Shown here: positions 20,139-29,425 of the stretch, in pieces
Layout: every line of letters begins with the position of its first letter
How positions within the stretch are numbered: position 1 is the first letter of the stretch
DNA from: Cephaloticoccus sp.
Lineage (GTDB): Bacteria > Verrucomicrobiota > Verrucomicrobiia > Opitutales > Opitutaceae
Length of the DNA stretch: 64,000 nt
Direction: 5' to 3'
Assembly (NCBI GenBank): GCA_030833445.1
Contig: JAURHD010000001.1
Coordinates: forward strand, 202,552-266,551
Notes under the pieces: model-generated
The model's input: the letters and a program-made list of their open reading frames with translations, nothing else
Database searches by the model: none
Told to the model about the DNA's origin: nothing
Translations under genes and position numbers: made by a program

Positions 20139-20924
20139 ATGCTCTTCGAAAAGAATCTGGCGCCCCAATGGCACTTTGCCCCCGAGATACTCCAACAATA
20201 TAAACAGCAAGGCTATGTGCGAGTGCCCGGTTTTCTGAATGCCGAGGAGACAGCCCAGGTGAAAACCAATCTGCGCCGCTATATCGACGAGGTGATTCCG
20301 CGGATGCCCGCCAACGAGGTCTTTTACGAGGACAAGGCCGACCGGTCCTCCCTCAAGCAAATCCAGCGAATGTATCAATGGGACGATTTTTTCGAGCAGC
20401 TGTTCTTGAAGAGCCGGTTCTTTGCGCTCGCGGAGTTTCTGCTCGGCCGCCCCGCGGTCGGCCGGAACATGCAATACTTCAACAAGCCGCCCAAGGTCGG
20501 CGCGCCCACCCCGCCACACCAAGACGGGCATTACTGGATGATCAAACCGATCGAAGGACTCACCATGTGGCTCGCGTTGGAAAAGGTGGACGAGGAAAAC
20601 GGCTGCGTGCGCTACATCCCGGGTTCGCATCTGGCCGGCCACCGGACGCACGGCAAAACCGGCACGCTCGGATTTTCGCAGGGCATCACGGATTACGGTG
20701 AGGCCGACAAGGCACAGGAGGTCTGCATGCGGGCCGAGGCCGGCGACCTGCTGGTGCACGAGGCATTCGCCATTCACCGCGCCGACGGCAATCGTTCCGC
20801 CGATCGCACGCGCCAGGCGCTGGGCTTCATCTATTACTCGGCCCGTGCCCGCGAAAATGAGGCGGAGATCCGTGAGTATCAGGCCAACATGAAGCGCGAG
20901 ATGGCGGAGCAGGGCAAACTCTGA
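20139..20924 (+). CDS. Phytanoyl-CoA dioxygenase family protein
   Basis: PHQDGHYWMIKPIEGLTMWLALEKVDEENGCVRYIPGSH; HxD...H pattern. Confidence 0.9.
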   Translation: MLFEKNLAPQWHFAPEILQQYKQQGYVRVPGFLNAEETAQVKTNLRRYIDEVIPRMPANEVFYEDKADRSSLKQIQRMYQWDDFFEQLFLKSRFFALAEFLLGRPAVGRNMQYFNKPPKVGAPTPPHQDGHYWMIKPIEGLTMWLALEKVDEENGCVRYIPGSHLAGHRTHGKTGTLGFSQGITDYGEADKAQEVCMRAEAGDLLVHEAFAIHRADGNRSADRTRQALGFIYYSARARENEAEIREYQANMKREMAEQGKL

Positions 20925-20945
20925 GCGTGCCCCCGGTCGGCGGAC

Positions 20946-21548
20946 TCAGGTCAGCAGTGACAGACAATGCTCCGTCAATTGGTGCGCATCCGGATAGGCT
21001 TCGACATCACAAACCGGCAGGTCCAGTTGCGCACAGGCGGCGACCATCTGCCGGTTGTAGAGGAGGGTGCGGGCGAGGAATTTGTCGGTCAGGTATTTCC
21101 CGGTGGGCGTGGCCTCGGCGTAACGACTCTCCGCGTGAATCCGCGCGGTTAATAGCTCATCGCTCGCGGTCAGCCAGAGTGCCTTGACCCCCTCGAGATC
21201 GAGCTCGGCCACTTCCGCCGGCCAGAGGGCGGAGCCCTCCAGCACCAAGGGCCCGGCGGCATCATCGGTGGCGTGCACATGAATAAGCTCCGCCACCTGC
21301 GGCAGCACGTTCTGCCGATAATGCGCGAGCACATCCTCGATCAGTTCCTCGGGCGAAAGCTCCGCGTAATGCGCCGCGACGTGTGGTTTCACCTCCCCTT
21401 GGTGATTCCATGGCCGGCCCGGGTGACGCGCGAGCTTGTCGGTCGAGCGCCACGCCCAGCCGAGTCTGCCGGCCACCGCCTCGGCAAGCGTGGACTTGCC
21501 CGCATGCGACGAGCCGCCGATGAGGATGACCCGGGTGGAATCCAGCAT
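20946..21548 (-). CDS. P-loop kinase-like NTPase
   Basis: Start at MLDSTRVILIGGSSHAGKSTLAEAVAGRLGWAW; Walker A GGSSHAGKST. Confidence 0.75.
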   Translation of the reverse strand: MLDSTRVILIGGSSHAGKSTLAEAVAGRLGWAWRSTDKLARHPGRPWNHQGEVKPHVAAHYAELSPEELIEDVLAHYRQNVLPQVAELIHVHATDDAAGPLVLEGSALWPAEVAELDLEGVKALWLTASDELLTARIHAESRYAEATPTGKYLTDKFLARTLLYNRQMVAACAQLDLPVCDVEAYPDAHQLTEHCLSLLT

Positions 21549-21559
21549 GAGCGGGATGC

Positions 21560-22399
21560 TCAGTTCGCGCCGATGCGCTTGACCATCACGGTGACGTCTT
21601 CGCCGGGGGGGCGGGGGTTGTGCGTCCAGGCGTTGTCCGGATCCGAACCGCGGCAGAGAATCGCGCCTTGGCCCCAGGCTGGATTTAGTTTCCGGACACT
21701 GACCGGGCAGTAACGAATAGTCAGACCGCAACGGCGGCGATCCGAACTGTTGGGGTCCGAGCCGTGGGCCAGCATGTCGGCATGCAGGGAAAATTCTCCG
21801 GCCTTGAGTTCGTCATACACCGGCTGACCGAGGGATTCGGTATCTTCGATTTCCTGATTAAGCACTGCTTGGCCGGTGACATCGCGCCATTTCAGGTGAC
21901 CTTTGTTGTGGCTGCGCGGAATAAACTTCATCGCGGCATTTTCTTGATCGGCATGATCGATCGCCAGCCACACGGTGACGGTGCGCGCCGGGGTGAACGG
22001 CCAATAGGACGCGTCTTGGTGCCACGCGACCTTGCGCGGATCGTGCGGTTGCTTGCAGAAAAAATGCGTGCCCCAAGCGATGATGTCCGGGCCGATAATA
22101 TCCTGCACGCAATCGAGGATGAAAGGATTCATCACGATGTCGTAGAGACCCTGGCAGCAGACCTGGAACCCGTTGACCGAATAGGCGTCGAGGTCGGGGC
22201 GCTGCGTCTGCACCTTGAGGAGCAGGTCGTCGAAGTAAGTGCGGTTCGCATCGGCCTCCGCTTGGTTGTAGGCTCGGAAAGGGGCGACGTAGCCCTCGGC
22301 GTTATAAAAGGCGATCTGCTCGCGGGAGAGCCGCAGCGGCGACTCGTTGATCGTGGGAGCAAAGCTCAGATCGCGTTCTTCCTTGGTCGGGGTATCCAT
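21560..22399 (-). CDS. Phytanoyl-CoA dioxygenase family protein
   Basis: WHQDASYWPFTPARTVTVWLAIDHADQENAAMKFIPRSHNKG...LHADMLAHGSDPNSSDRRRCGLTIRY. Confidence 0.93.
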   Translation of the reverse strand: MDTPTKEERDLSFAPTINESPLRLSREQIAFYNAEGYVAPFRAYNQAEADANRTYFDDLLLKVQTQRPDLDAYSVNGFQVCCQGLYDIVMNPFILDCVQDIIGPDIIAWGTHFFCKQPHDPRKVAWHQDASYWPFTPARTVTVWLAIDHADQENAAMKFIPRSHNKGHLKWRDVTGQAVLNQEIEDTESLGQPVYDELKAGEFSLHADMLAHGSDPNSSDRRRCGLTIRYCPVSVRKLNPAWGQGAILCRGSDPDNAWTHNPRPPGEDVTVMVKRIGAN

Positions 22400-22567
22400 G
22401 GTGCGGATTTACTTAGGCAGCGGATTCGCGTTTGCCAAGCCGTAGACGACGAAATTGGCAAACAGGACATCTTGGGCCACGGACGGGTCTCGGGATTAGC
22501 CGCAAAGAGGCGCAAAAATCAGAAGTCCGCTTCCGTGTATTCCGTGGTGAAAACAAATGCGTGGCCC

Positions 22568-23881
22568 TCAGGCGAAGTCGACCTTCACCGCCGCGCGTTC
22601 GAAGTCGGTGGCTTGAAACAGGGGTTCGGGTTGCATGTGGACCAAGCCCGCCACCCAACGGTCAGGAACAATTTCAAGCCGGTTGGCAAACTCCGTGGCG
22701 ATGTCGTTGTAATAAGCGCGCGCCAGGGCGATGCGCTGTTCCGTCTCCACCAACTCGGTCTGAAGTGTGGCAAAACCAGCTTGGGCGGTGATGGCGGGAT
22801 ACTTCTCCGCGACCACCCGCAGCGTGCCGGCGAGCCCCGCGAAATCCGGTCCGGCGGCTCCGGGTGCCGTGGCCTGATTTTGCGTGCGCAGTTGGGTCAC
22901 CGCGGTTTGCACCTCCTTTTCTTGCGCGCTGAGTCCGATGAGGATGGCGGAGAGGCGGGGGATGAGGTCGTGCCGGCGTTTCAATTGCACGTCGATCAGG
23001 GACCAACCTTGGCGGACGCGCTGGCGCAACCCGACGATGCTGTTAAAAACCATCCACACCCAGCCCACGCCCCAAACCAGCACGTAGACCAAGGGAGGAA
23101 ACCCGACCAAGCGTCGCAGCAGATCGGGCCAGTCCACGGCCTTGTCCGCTAGCACGGCGATCAGCGGAGCGCAGGTGATCAGGAAACCCAGCAGGCCCCA
23201 GCACCACGCCCAACGTCCCATGGCCGCCTGCACCTTTTCCTCTCCGCGGGTGGAGATGAGAAATATTTCCGCATCCTTATTGGCCGCGATCTCCGGGGCG
23301 ACGATGTCAGCCCGCTCCCGGGCCGGGCCGATCAGGTAAAGCGGTGCATGCAAGGGAATGCCCTCCTCGATAAAACGCCGGCGACCGTCGGAATTCGCCA
23401 CCGCATGCGCCGGCCCCTTGCCATAATAAAGCGGATCGCCGCGTCCCACCGTCCGGGAGAAGAAGCTCTGTGTTTCCAGCTTGGCTCCGGTCGGTCGGAC
23501 CAGGATCACGCCGGTATCGTCCTGCAGATAAAACGGAATACTTTCGCAGCCGTCGGCGACGGTGGTCCAACCACTTTCCCGCCGTGTGCGGGTGTGCGAC
23601 TTTCCATCCTTGTCGGTGTTGGTCTCAGTGACCATGCGGGACCACGATTCCTCAACCTTCCACTGGTAGTGAACGTTGGGCAATGCGGCCAGAAAACTGG
23701 TCAATGGTTCGGCGGCCTCCGCGGTGCCCTTGAGCTCGGTCATGCCGATAAAGACCCCGAGGGTCTTGGAAGTGGGCGTATCGGCGAGCAAGCGCCGCCG
23801 GCGCAATCCGCGCAGGTTGCCCCATAGACAAAGCAGGCAGGCGATGCCTCCGCCAATCAGCCAGCCCACATAGTCATGCAT
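22568..23881 (-). CDS. GIDE-domain plus LemA-domain fusion membrane protein
   Basis: Start at MHDYVGWLIGGG; N-terminal GIDE-like region (LLADTPTSKTLGVFIGMTELKGTAEA), C-terminal LemA (NSIVGLRQRVRQGWSLIDVQLKRRHDLIPRL). Confidence 0.75.
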   Translation of the reverse strand: MHDYVGWLIGGGIACLLCLWGNLRGLRRRRLLADTPTSKTLGVFIGMTELKGTAEAAEPLTSFLAALPNVHYQWKVEESWSRMVTETNTDKDGKSHTRTRRESGWTTVADGCESIPFYLQDDTGVILVRPTGAKLETQSFFSRTVGRGDPLYYGKGPAHAVANSDGRRRFIEEGIPLHAPLYLIGPARERADIVAPEIAANKDAEIFLISTRGEEKVQAAMGRWAWCWGLLGFLITCAPLIAVLADKAVDWPDLLRRLVGFPPLVYVLVWGVGWVWMVFNSIVGLRQRVRQGWSLIDVQLKRRHDLIPRLSAILIGLSAQEKEVQTAVTQLRTQNQATAPGAAGPDFAGLAGTLRVVAEKYPAITAQAGFATLQTELVETEQRIALARAYYNDIATEFANRLEIVPDRWVAGLVHMQPEPLFQATDFERAAVKVDFA

Positions 23882-23967
23882 GGCGTGTTTTCTGGAGGGG
23901 AAGACACGGCATGCCAAGCCGCTTCCCCGCACCGACCGACCCGGCGGTTGCCCGGCATTCACTCACC

Positions 23968-24354
23968 TCAGTCCAGGACCGCGCCTTCGGCCCGCAGCAG
24001 CTCGCGCAGCACCGAGCGATGGCAATACGCTTCGTCCTCGCAGTAACACCCAATCGAAAAATCCGTCGTGTGCGAGAGCTTGGCAAGCAGAGCCAGATCG
24101 TGCTTCGCCGCGGGCGCGGCCATCTCGGCCTTGAACTTTTTCACAAATGCCGACTACTGCACCGGGGTTTCGGCCGCCAGCGCTTGCTGCATCAATGGCA
24201 GGCTCGGCGCCAGGTTGGGAAACCACACGTCATACCAGTTCTGCCGGGCAAACTCGCTCTTGGGCACGCCCCGTGGCGGCCGGCGCACCGTGCCGATGCG
24301 CAATCCCTCGCCCGGTAAACGTGGCGTGCCGAGTCGAACAATGCGAAGGCTCAT
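23968..24354 (-). pseudogene. DUF488 family protein interrupted by one in-frame TAG (24154-24156)
   Basis: Same reading frame before and after the stop: MSLRIVRLGTPRLPGEGLRIGTVRRPPRGVPKSEFARQNWYDVWFPNLAP...AAETPVQ*SAFVKKFKAEMAAPAAKHDLALLAKLSHTTDFSIGCYCEDEAYCHRSVLRELLRAEGAVLD. Confidence 0.8.
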
Positions 24355-24539
24355 GGGCTGGGAGGTTGCTTTGCCATGGAATGCTCCAAGGCATTCATCG
24401 TCGCGAGGAATTCCTTTTCGAGATCCACATCATAGAGTTGGGCGAGGACGAGAATGCTCCAGAGGCAGTCGGAGAGCTCGTGCGCCAGTCTGCGATCGTG
24501 ATCGGCGATGGCGCGGCGGGTGAGGGCGGCGAGTTCCAT
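24351..24539 (-). CDS. Short MazG-like nucleotide pyrophosphohydrolase C-terminal half
   Basis: MELAALTRRAIADHDRRLAHELSDCLWSILVLAQLYDVDLEKEFLATMNALEHSM; ATGA overlap with DUF488 start; N-terminal half absent. Confidence 0.65.
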   Translation of the reverse strand: MELAALTRRAIADHDRRLAHELSDCLWSILVLAQLYDVDLEKEFLATMNALEHSMAKQPPSP

Positions 24540-24553
24540 GCCGACAGGATTTC

Positions 24554-26005
24554 TCAATCGTCCTCGGCCTGCAAATGCGCAACCAGTTCCGGTGGGCGCG
24601 GCCAGGTGAGCTCGACGTGTTGGGCGGCCAGGCGGCTCCGGAGTTCGGCGGAGGGCACCTCGGCCAATGAGTGGAGGTGGCCGTCGTGGGCCAGCGCCAC
24701 GGCGGTGCTGGCGACCTGGCCAAGTTGCATCATGGTGCGGGAAAGCCGGCAGCTGGAGGCGGCGATGGAGGAGAAGCTGGCGCCCCGGCAGGCGACCGCA
24801 AGGTTGTCGATTTCGGCCGGGAGCAGACAGCGGAACGGCACGCCGTAGGGTTGCTGGAGGTTCCTCGCGCCGCGGCCGGTGTCGGCGCCGTGGGTATCCT
24901 TGCAGTGATCGGCGATGGTGATGATGTCGTCGTGGGTCTGGCCGGAGAGACCTGCATCGAGATCGTGTTCGGTGAGTATATACCGACCCTGCAACCTGGG
25001 ACCCTCGCGCACGCCGAGACCGGGCGCGATCCAGCTCATGCGGAAAGACTGAAATTCGGGAAAGACGCTCTGGAGGTGATGCCAGTGGGCCCGGATGCGC
25101 CGGGCACACTCCGCGTAGGCCTTGAGATAACCGAGGGCGATCACCTCCCGGCCCTGCATGGTGGGCAGGGAGTTGATGTTGAAGTCGCCATTCGGATACT
25201 GGGTGCAAGAGGCCACCGGGAATTCGGAAGCCCACCAGCAGGTGGCGGGAATGTCCGCCGGCAGCGGTTCGATGCCGGGGTGATCGGTGCGCGTGACGCG
25301 GTAGATCAAGGTGGAACCGTTGAGCCGGTCATTGGGTTCGAGCGGGGCGCTGGGTTCCTGGTGCAGGGAGCGGGGCTCCTGGCCGAGCGAGGTGGCGCAA
25401 CCCGCCCTTTGAGCGACGACGATATCGGCGGTGGCATCGATGTAAAAATCGGCCGACACCGAGTGCCCGCTGCTGAGAGTGAGCGAGCGGATGCGACGAT
25501 CGCCAACCGCCACCTTGGCGCAGCCTGTGTCCTTCCACACGGTGCAGCAACCGGTCTCGGCCAGCATCGCCTCCATTTCGGCGGCATAGATCTCGGGTTC
25601 AAAAGGCACGCCGTGCCAGTGCGTTTGGCGGAAGACACGTTCGCCGTAATCCTCGGGGGCGCCGAATTGCCGTAGCGTGTCGAGGTAGTGCTTCGTCGGA
25701 TCGATCAGCAGTTCGCCGCCGGGGAAGACGGGTCCGGCGGCGGGGTCAGCCCAACAGATGTGGCGATTGATCGAATAAATCCCAACCGCGTGAGGGATCT
25801 TTTTCAGGCGTTTGTAGAGATCGAAGGGGATGCCGGTGCCGCCGACGCCGGTCTCCCACACGTTCACGCCGCAGCGCGTGGCATTTCCTCCCAACCAATC
25901 ACTCTTTTCCACCAGCAAGACCTTGATGCCGAGCCGGGCGGCCGCGAGGGCAGCGCCGAATCCGCCGGAGCCCGCGCCAACGACAATCAGGTCATAGTGA
26001 TTCAT
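24554..26005 (-). CDS. FAD-dependent oxidoreductase
   Basis: From MNHYDLIVVGAGSGGFGAALAAARLGIKVLLVEKSDWLGGNAT (Rossmann GxGxxG). Confidence 0.92.
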   Translation of the reverse strand: MNHYDLIVVGAGSGGFGAALAAARLGIKVLLVEKSDWLGGNATRCGVNVWETGVGGTGIPFDLYKRLKKIPHAVGIYSINRHICWADPAAGPVFPGGELLIDPTKHYLDTLRQFGAPEDYGERVFRQTHWHGVPFEPEIYAAEMEAMLAETGCCTVWKDTGCAKVAVGDRRIRSLTLSSGHSVSADFYIDATADIVVAQRAGCATSLGQEPRSLHQEPSAPLEPNDRLNGSTLIYRVTRTDHPGIEPLPADIPATCWWASEFPVASCTQYPNGDFNINSLPTMQGREVIALGYLKAYAECARRIRAHWHHLQSVFPEFQSFRMSWIAPGLGVREGPRLQGRYILTEHDLDAGLSGQTHDDIITIADHCKDTHGADTGRGARNLQQPYGVPFRCLLPAEIDNLAVACRGASFSSIAASSCRLSRTMMQLGQVASTAVALAHDGHLHSLAEVPSAELRSRLAAQHVELTWPRPPELVAHLQAEDD

Positions 26006-26031
26006 GGGAGGGCACGATGGCAGCTTGACCC

Positions 26032-26991
26032 TCAGAGGTCCAGACCGGCCAGGGCTTGGTAATAGATCCAGTGACCAAAATCGTTCGGGTGGTTGATATT
26101 GTTGGCCAGCAGATCCTCGGGTCGCTTGCGTGCGGCGAGAGCCTGCCATGCCGCATGGACGTCGACAAAGGCACTGCCGGTGGTCATCGCCACGTCGGCA
26201 GTGGCGCGGGCGTAGGCGGCCATTTGGTGGGAGCCGTGCCGCCATTTGGGGTTGGGCGGGAAGGTGGAGTAAAGCACGGTCTCGGCTCCGGTCTCCTTAT
26301 GGATCCGGTTTACGATTCTGCACAGCTGCTCCTGATAACGCGGCAACGGCACGCAGTCGCGGTTGTGGTCGTTCATGCCGAAGCCGACCAGCACGAGGTC
26401 AGGTTTGGTGGGGATGACCTTTTCATCGAGCCGTTCCAGACCCTGCGTCGTGCTGTCGCCGCCGGTGGCGGCATTGGTGGCGCGAATCTTCGCCTGCGGG
26501 TATTTCGCCGCCAATTCGTCGACCCAGCGCTGCCAGAAGATGAGGTGGGGCGCACTGGCTTCACCGCCCCAGGTGATGCTGTCGCCATAGGCCACAACGC
26601 TGATCGCTTGGCCGGCAGTCAGTCGGGCGCGGGTGGCGGCCAGGACCTTCGTGCGTTCGGTCGGAACCGGAAAGTTGAAGTCGGTGGCGGTTTCGTAATC
26701 GGCATACGCAAAGAACGCCAGGTTGCCATAACCGGGAAAGTCGATGTGGTCGAAGTCATCGCGACCGTGCAGGACGTTGGTCCGAAAGTCGGGCAAGCGC
26801 GAATCGGAGAGGCGGGTGATGGTGCCGGCGCCAAGGTCGACGCGGAAATCTCGGCCCTCGATGTAAGCGATTGTCCCGGCGGTCGGCTCATAGGTGCTGC
26901 GGAGGCGCACGGACGAGCCCGGGCGGGGAATGAAAGCAAGCGGGGAGGGCGTTTCACCGAAAAAGACCAGGGATTCGCCGACGAGATGCAT
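26032..26991 (-). CDS. SGNH/GDSL hydrolase family protein
   Basis: VVAYGDSITWGGEAS, ATGGDST, GFGMNDHN, NDFGHWIY. Confidence 0.9.
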   Translation of the reverse strand: MHLVGESLVFFGETPSPLAFIPRPGSSVRLRSTYEPTAGTIAYIEGRDFRVDLGAGTITRLSDSRLPDFRTNVLHGRDDFDHIDFPGYGNLAFFAYADYETATDFNFPVPTERTKVLAATRARLTAGQAISVVAYGDSITWGGEASAPHLIFWQRWVDELAAKYPQAKIRATNAATGGDSTTQGLERLDEKVIPTKPDLVLVGFGMNDHNRDCVPLPRYQEQLCRIVNRIHKETGAETVLYSTFPPNPKWRHGSHQMAAYARATADVAMTTGSAFVDVHAAWQALAARKRPEDLLANNINHPNDFGHWIYYQALAGLDL

Positions 26992-27114
26992 GCAGGGTGG
27001 CGAGCAATGTCTCCCCGCCGCCTGCAGGGGTCAATGTCGGGTTGAAAGGGTGGAAAACGGGCGTGAATACGGACGGTCCGAATTGCATGGGGTTGCCAGT
27101 CAGGCCGGCATCGG

Positions 27115-28500
27115 ATGCCGATGTTGCCGGTGCAAACCCCCACTACCCCCGCCGCATCCCCGCGAAAGACCTGGACCATAGGCACGCTGACCTACACCAC
27201 CGGCGCGCTCGTCGTGCTGTTCTGCTGGTTGCTCTGGGGTGATTTCGCGTGGCAGTTGAAGGAGCGGTCCGCCGCGCCGGTCGTGCAGATCATGCTGCGG
27301 TTGTTCAAGGCCTCGGATTTTCTCACCGGATTGTTTCTGCTGTCGCTGCCGGCGATGATCGGGCTGATTCTCGGGCCGATCATCAGTTATCGCAGTGACC
27401 GGCATCGCGGGCGTTGGGGGCGGCGTATTCCATATCTGTTAATCACGACCCCGATGGCGACGCTCTCGATGTATGGGATCGCGTTGAGTCCGAAGCTCGG
27501 CACGTGGCTGCATGACGCGATGGGGTGGGGGCCGGATTCGCTCAACCTCGCCATTATTGTCATGATGGGGTTGTCGTGGACCGTGTTCGAATTTGCGACG
27601 ATCACGGCCAACGCGGTGTTCGGCGGTCTGGTGAATGACGTCGTGCCGCACGAATTGCTCGGGCGGTTCTTCGGCTTATTCCGCGCGGTGAGTTTGGGCA
27701 CGGGCATGTTCTTTAACTATTACCTGATCGGCCACACCAAGGAGCACTACCTGCCGATCATCGTCGGCATCGGCACGGTCTATGGCGTTGGCTTTGCCCT
27801 GATGTGCTTCTTTGTGAAGGAAGGGGAGTATCCGCCGCCCGATGAGGTCGCGGACGGCCAGCCGAAGGGCGTGTGGGCGGCAGCCAAGACCTATGCCCGC
27901 GAGTGTTTCACCAACTCCTATTATTGGTGGGTATTTGCCGCGATGTCGCTGGGCATGCTGTCGCTGGTCCCGGTCAACCTGTTCTCGGTTTATACGGCGG
28001 AGAGTTTCGGGCTCACGATGGAAGGCTACGGCAAATACATCGTGGTGACCTATGCGTGCTCGCTGGTGCTGGCGTATCCCTTGGGCTGGCTGGCCGATCG
28101 CATCCACGCGGTGCGCATGGCGGTCATCACCATGCTGCTCTACACGCTGGTGATGTTTGTCGGTTATGCCGTGCTGGCCGGTCCGAAAAGTTTCGGGACG
28201 ATTTTCCTCATTCACGGGGTGGTCTCGGGTTGCTACTTTACCGGCGCGGCGGCGATGGGGCAGATGCTGTTTCCCAAGCTCAAGTTTGCGCAATTCGCGT
28301 CCGCGGGCGGGATGATCCTCGCGGTGTGCAACATCATCCTGGGTCCGTTGATGGGTGAAATCCTCGACCGGTTGAACCACGACTACCGCTACACCTTTCT
28401 CGCCGGCGGCATCCTCGCCTTCGCGGCGCTGGTCAGCAACTGGGTGGTGTATCGCCGCTTCATGAAGCTCGGTGGGCCGCGCGGCTACGTCGCGCCGTGA
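27115..28500 (+). CDS. MFS transporter
   Basis: 461 aa multi-TM ORF; SYRSDRHRGRWGRRIPYLLITTP, PLGWLADRIHAVRM. Confidence 0.9.
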   Translation: MPMLPVQTPTTPAASPRKTWTIGTLTYTTGALVVLFCWLLWGDFAWQLKERSAAPVVQIMLRLFKASDFLTGLFLLSLPAMIGLILGPIISYRSDRHRGRWGRRIPYLLITTPMATLSMYGIALSPKLGTWLHDAMGWGPDSLNLAIIVMMGLSWTVFEFATITANAVFGGLVNDVVPHELLGRFFGLFRAVSLGTGMFFNYYLIGHTKEHYLPIIVGIGTVYGVGFALMCFFVKEGEYPPPDEVADGQPKGVWAAAKTYARECFTNSYYWWVFAAMSLGMLSLVPVNLFSVYTAESFGLTMEGYGKYIVVTYACSLVLAYPLGWLADRIHAVRMAVITMLLYTLVMFVGYAVLAGPKSFGTIFLIHGVVSGCYFTGAAAMGQMLFPKLKFAQFASAGGMILAVCNIILGPLMGEILDRLNHDYRYTFLAGGILAFAALVSNWVVYRRFMKLGGPRGYVAP

Positions 28501-28508
28501 GCTGATTA

Positions 28509-28586
28509 TTTGAATCTGGAACTCAGGAACGGCCGGAAACTACCGGAGTGATTTTTCCAGTTTTCCTGATTTCCACATTCATAAAT
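28509..28586. repeat. Imperfect inverted-repeat (REP/MITE-like) element, copy A
   Basis: tgaatctggaactcaggaacggccggaaa ... ttttccagttttcctgatttccacattca; arms are imperfect reverse complements. Confidence 0.75.
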
Positions 28587-28617
28587 GGAGCAGGTTTGCC
28601 TGCGATGGCATTTACCT

Positions 28618-29292
28618 TTATTGAGTCAGTGTCGTGACCTTGAAATTGCGGATGACGAGGTGGCTGTTGACGGTGCGGAACCCGAAACGGCCGCGGGTGA
28701 GCGGAGCCGGATCATCGTAGGCAAAGACCAGTTCGCCGTCCCGCCAGTATTCGGCGCGCCCATCGCGCGCCACGAGGCGGATGTGATATACCCGATTAGG
28801 CTCGAGCAAATGGGTGGGATCCGTGAGATCGTGTCCGGGGAGCAATGGCCGTTCGCCGGTGCCCAGGTAACGCCGGAAGCGGGTGGTCGTGTTGCGGTTG
28901 CCCCCGTAGCCCACGTAATAGAGGGCCAGGGAGTCGTAATCAGCGAATTTGCCCGTGCGAGGGTTGGCCGGGTGCAGCAAGTCGCCGGCGGGGTCGGTCG
29001 CCATCCAGAAACAGTTGAGGTCGGAGAGCCGGTCGTGGGGACCGTCGTTCATGACCACCATCGCCTCGTAGGAAATCTCGACCGGGGCAGTCAGGGCGTG
29101 CCGATACCAGACGGTGCAGCCGCCGACATCCTCGATGACGAGTGCGCCGTCATGCGCGTAAACGTTGCCGCCGGGCATTTGCTCGACCAGCCAGTCGGTG
29201 AGGTTGGCATCGAAGGAGGGAGTTTCTTCTGCGGACATCGGGGCGCAGGCTAACACGAAGGCGGCGAGCAGGCTAAGCTTATTCCAGTTCAC
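28618..29292 (-). CDS. DUF6250-like secreted protein (GTG start with signal peptide)
   Basis: GTG at 29292 gives MNWNKLSLLAAFVLACAPMSAEETPSFDANLTDWLVEQMPGGNVYAHDGALVIEDVGGCTVWYRH...; the longer 677-aa frame fuses it artificially to GH35 sequence. Confidence 0.7.
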   Translation of the reverse strand: MNWNKLSLLAAFVLACAPMSAEETPSFDANLTDWLVEQMPGGNVYAHDGALVIEDVGGCTVWYRHALTAPVEISYEAMVVMNDGPHDRLSDLNCFWMATDPAGDLLHPANPRTGKFADYDSLALYYVGYGGNRNTTTRFRRYLGTGERPLLPGHDLTDPTHLLEPNRVYHIRLVARDGRAEYWRDGELVFAYDDPAPLTRGRFGFRTVNSHLVIRNFKVTTLTQ

Positions 29293-29425
29293 TGAGTTTT
29301 TTAGCGGAGGGTTTGAGCGGCACCAGATCGGTGAGGGTGACGGGTTTATTGCGACGGATCGATTCCACGGCGGCGATGCCCACGATGATCGAGGCGGCGC
29401 CCTGTTCGTGTCCGGCAATGCGAGT
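29279..29425 (-). pseudogene. C-terminal remnant of a Gfo/Idh/MocA family oxidoreductase
   Basis: Frame ending at 29279 reads HEQGAASIIVGIAAVESIRRNKPVTLTDLVPLKPSAKKLSELE*; only the C-terminal tail is present. Confidence 0.55.

Noticed and set aside
21764-23152. 462-aa plus-strand ORF
   Set aside because: Runs antisense through PhyH and LemA genes; no domain resemblance.
24154-24156. Amber codon as pyrrolysine/selenocysteine-type recoding
   Set aside because: Single case, explained by a TGG to TAG change; no recoding element or suppressor tRNA visible in the window.
23963-24226. 87-aa minus-strand ORF near DUF488
   Set aside because: Off-frame reading of the DUF488 3' half; the correct frame is the one interrupted by TAG.
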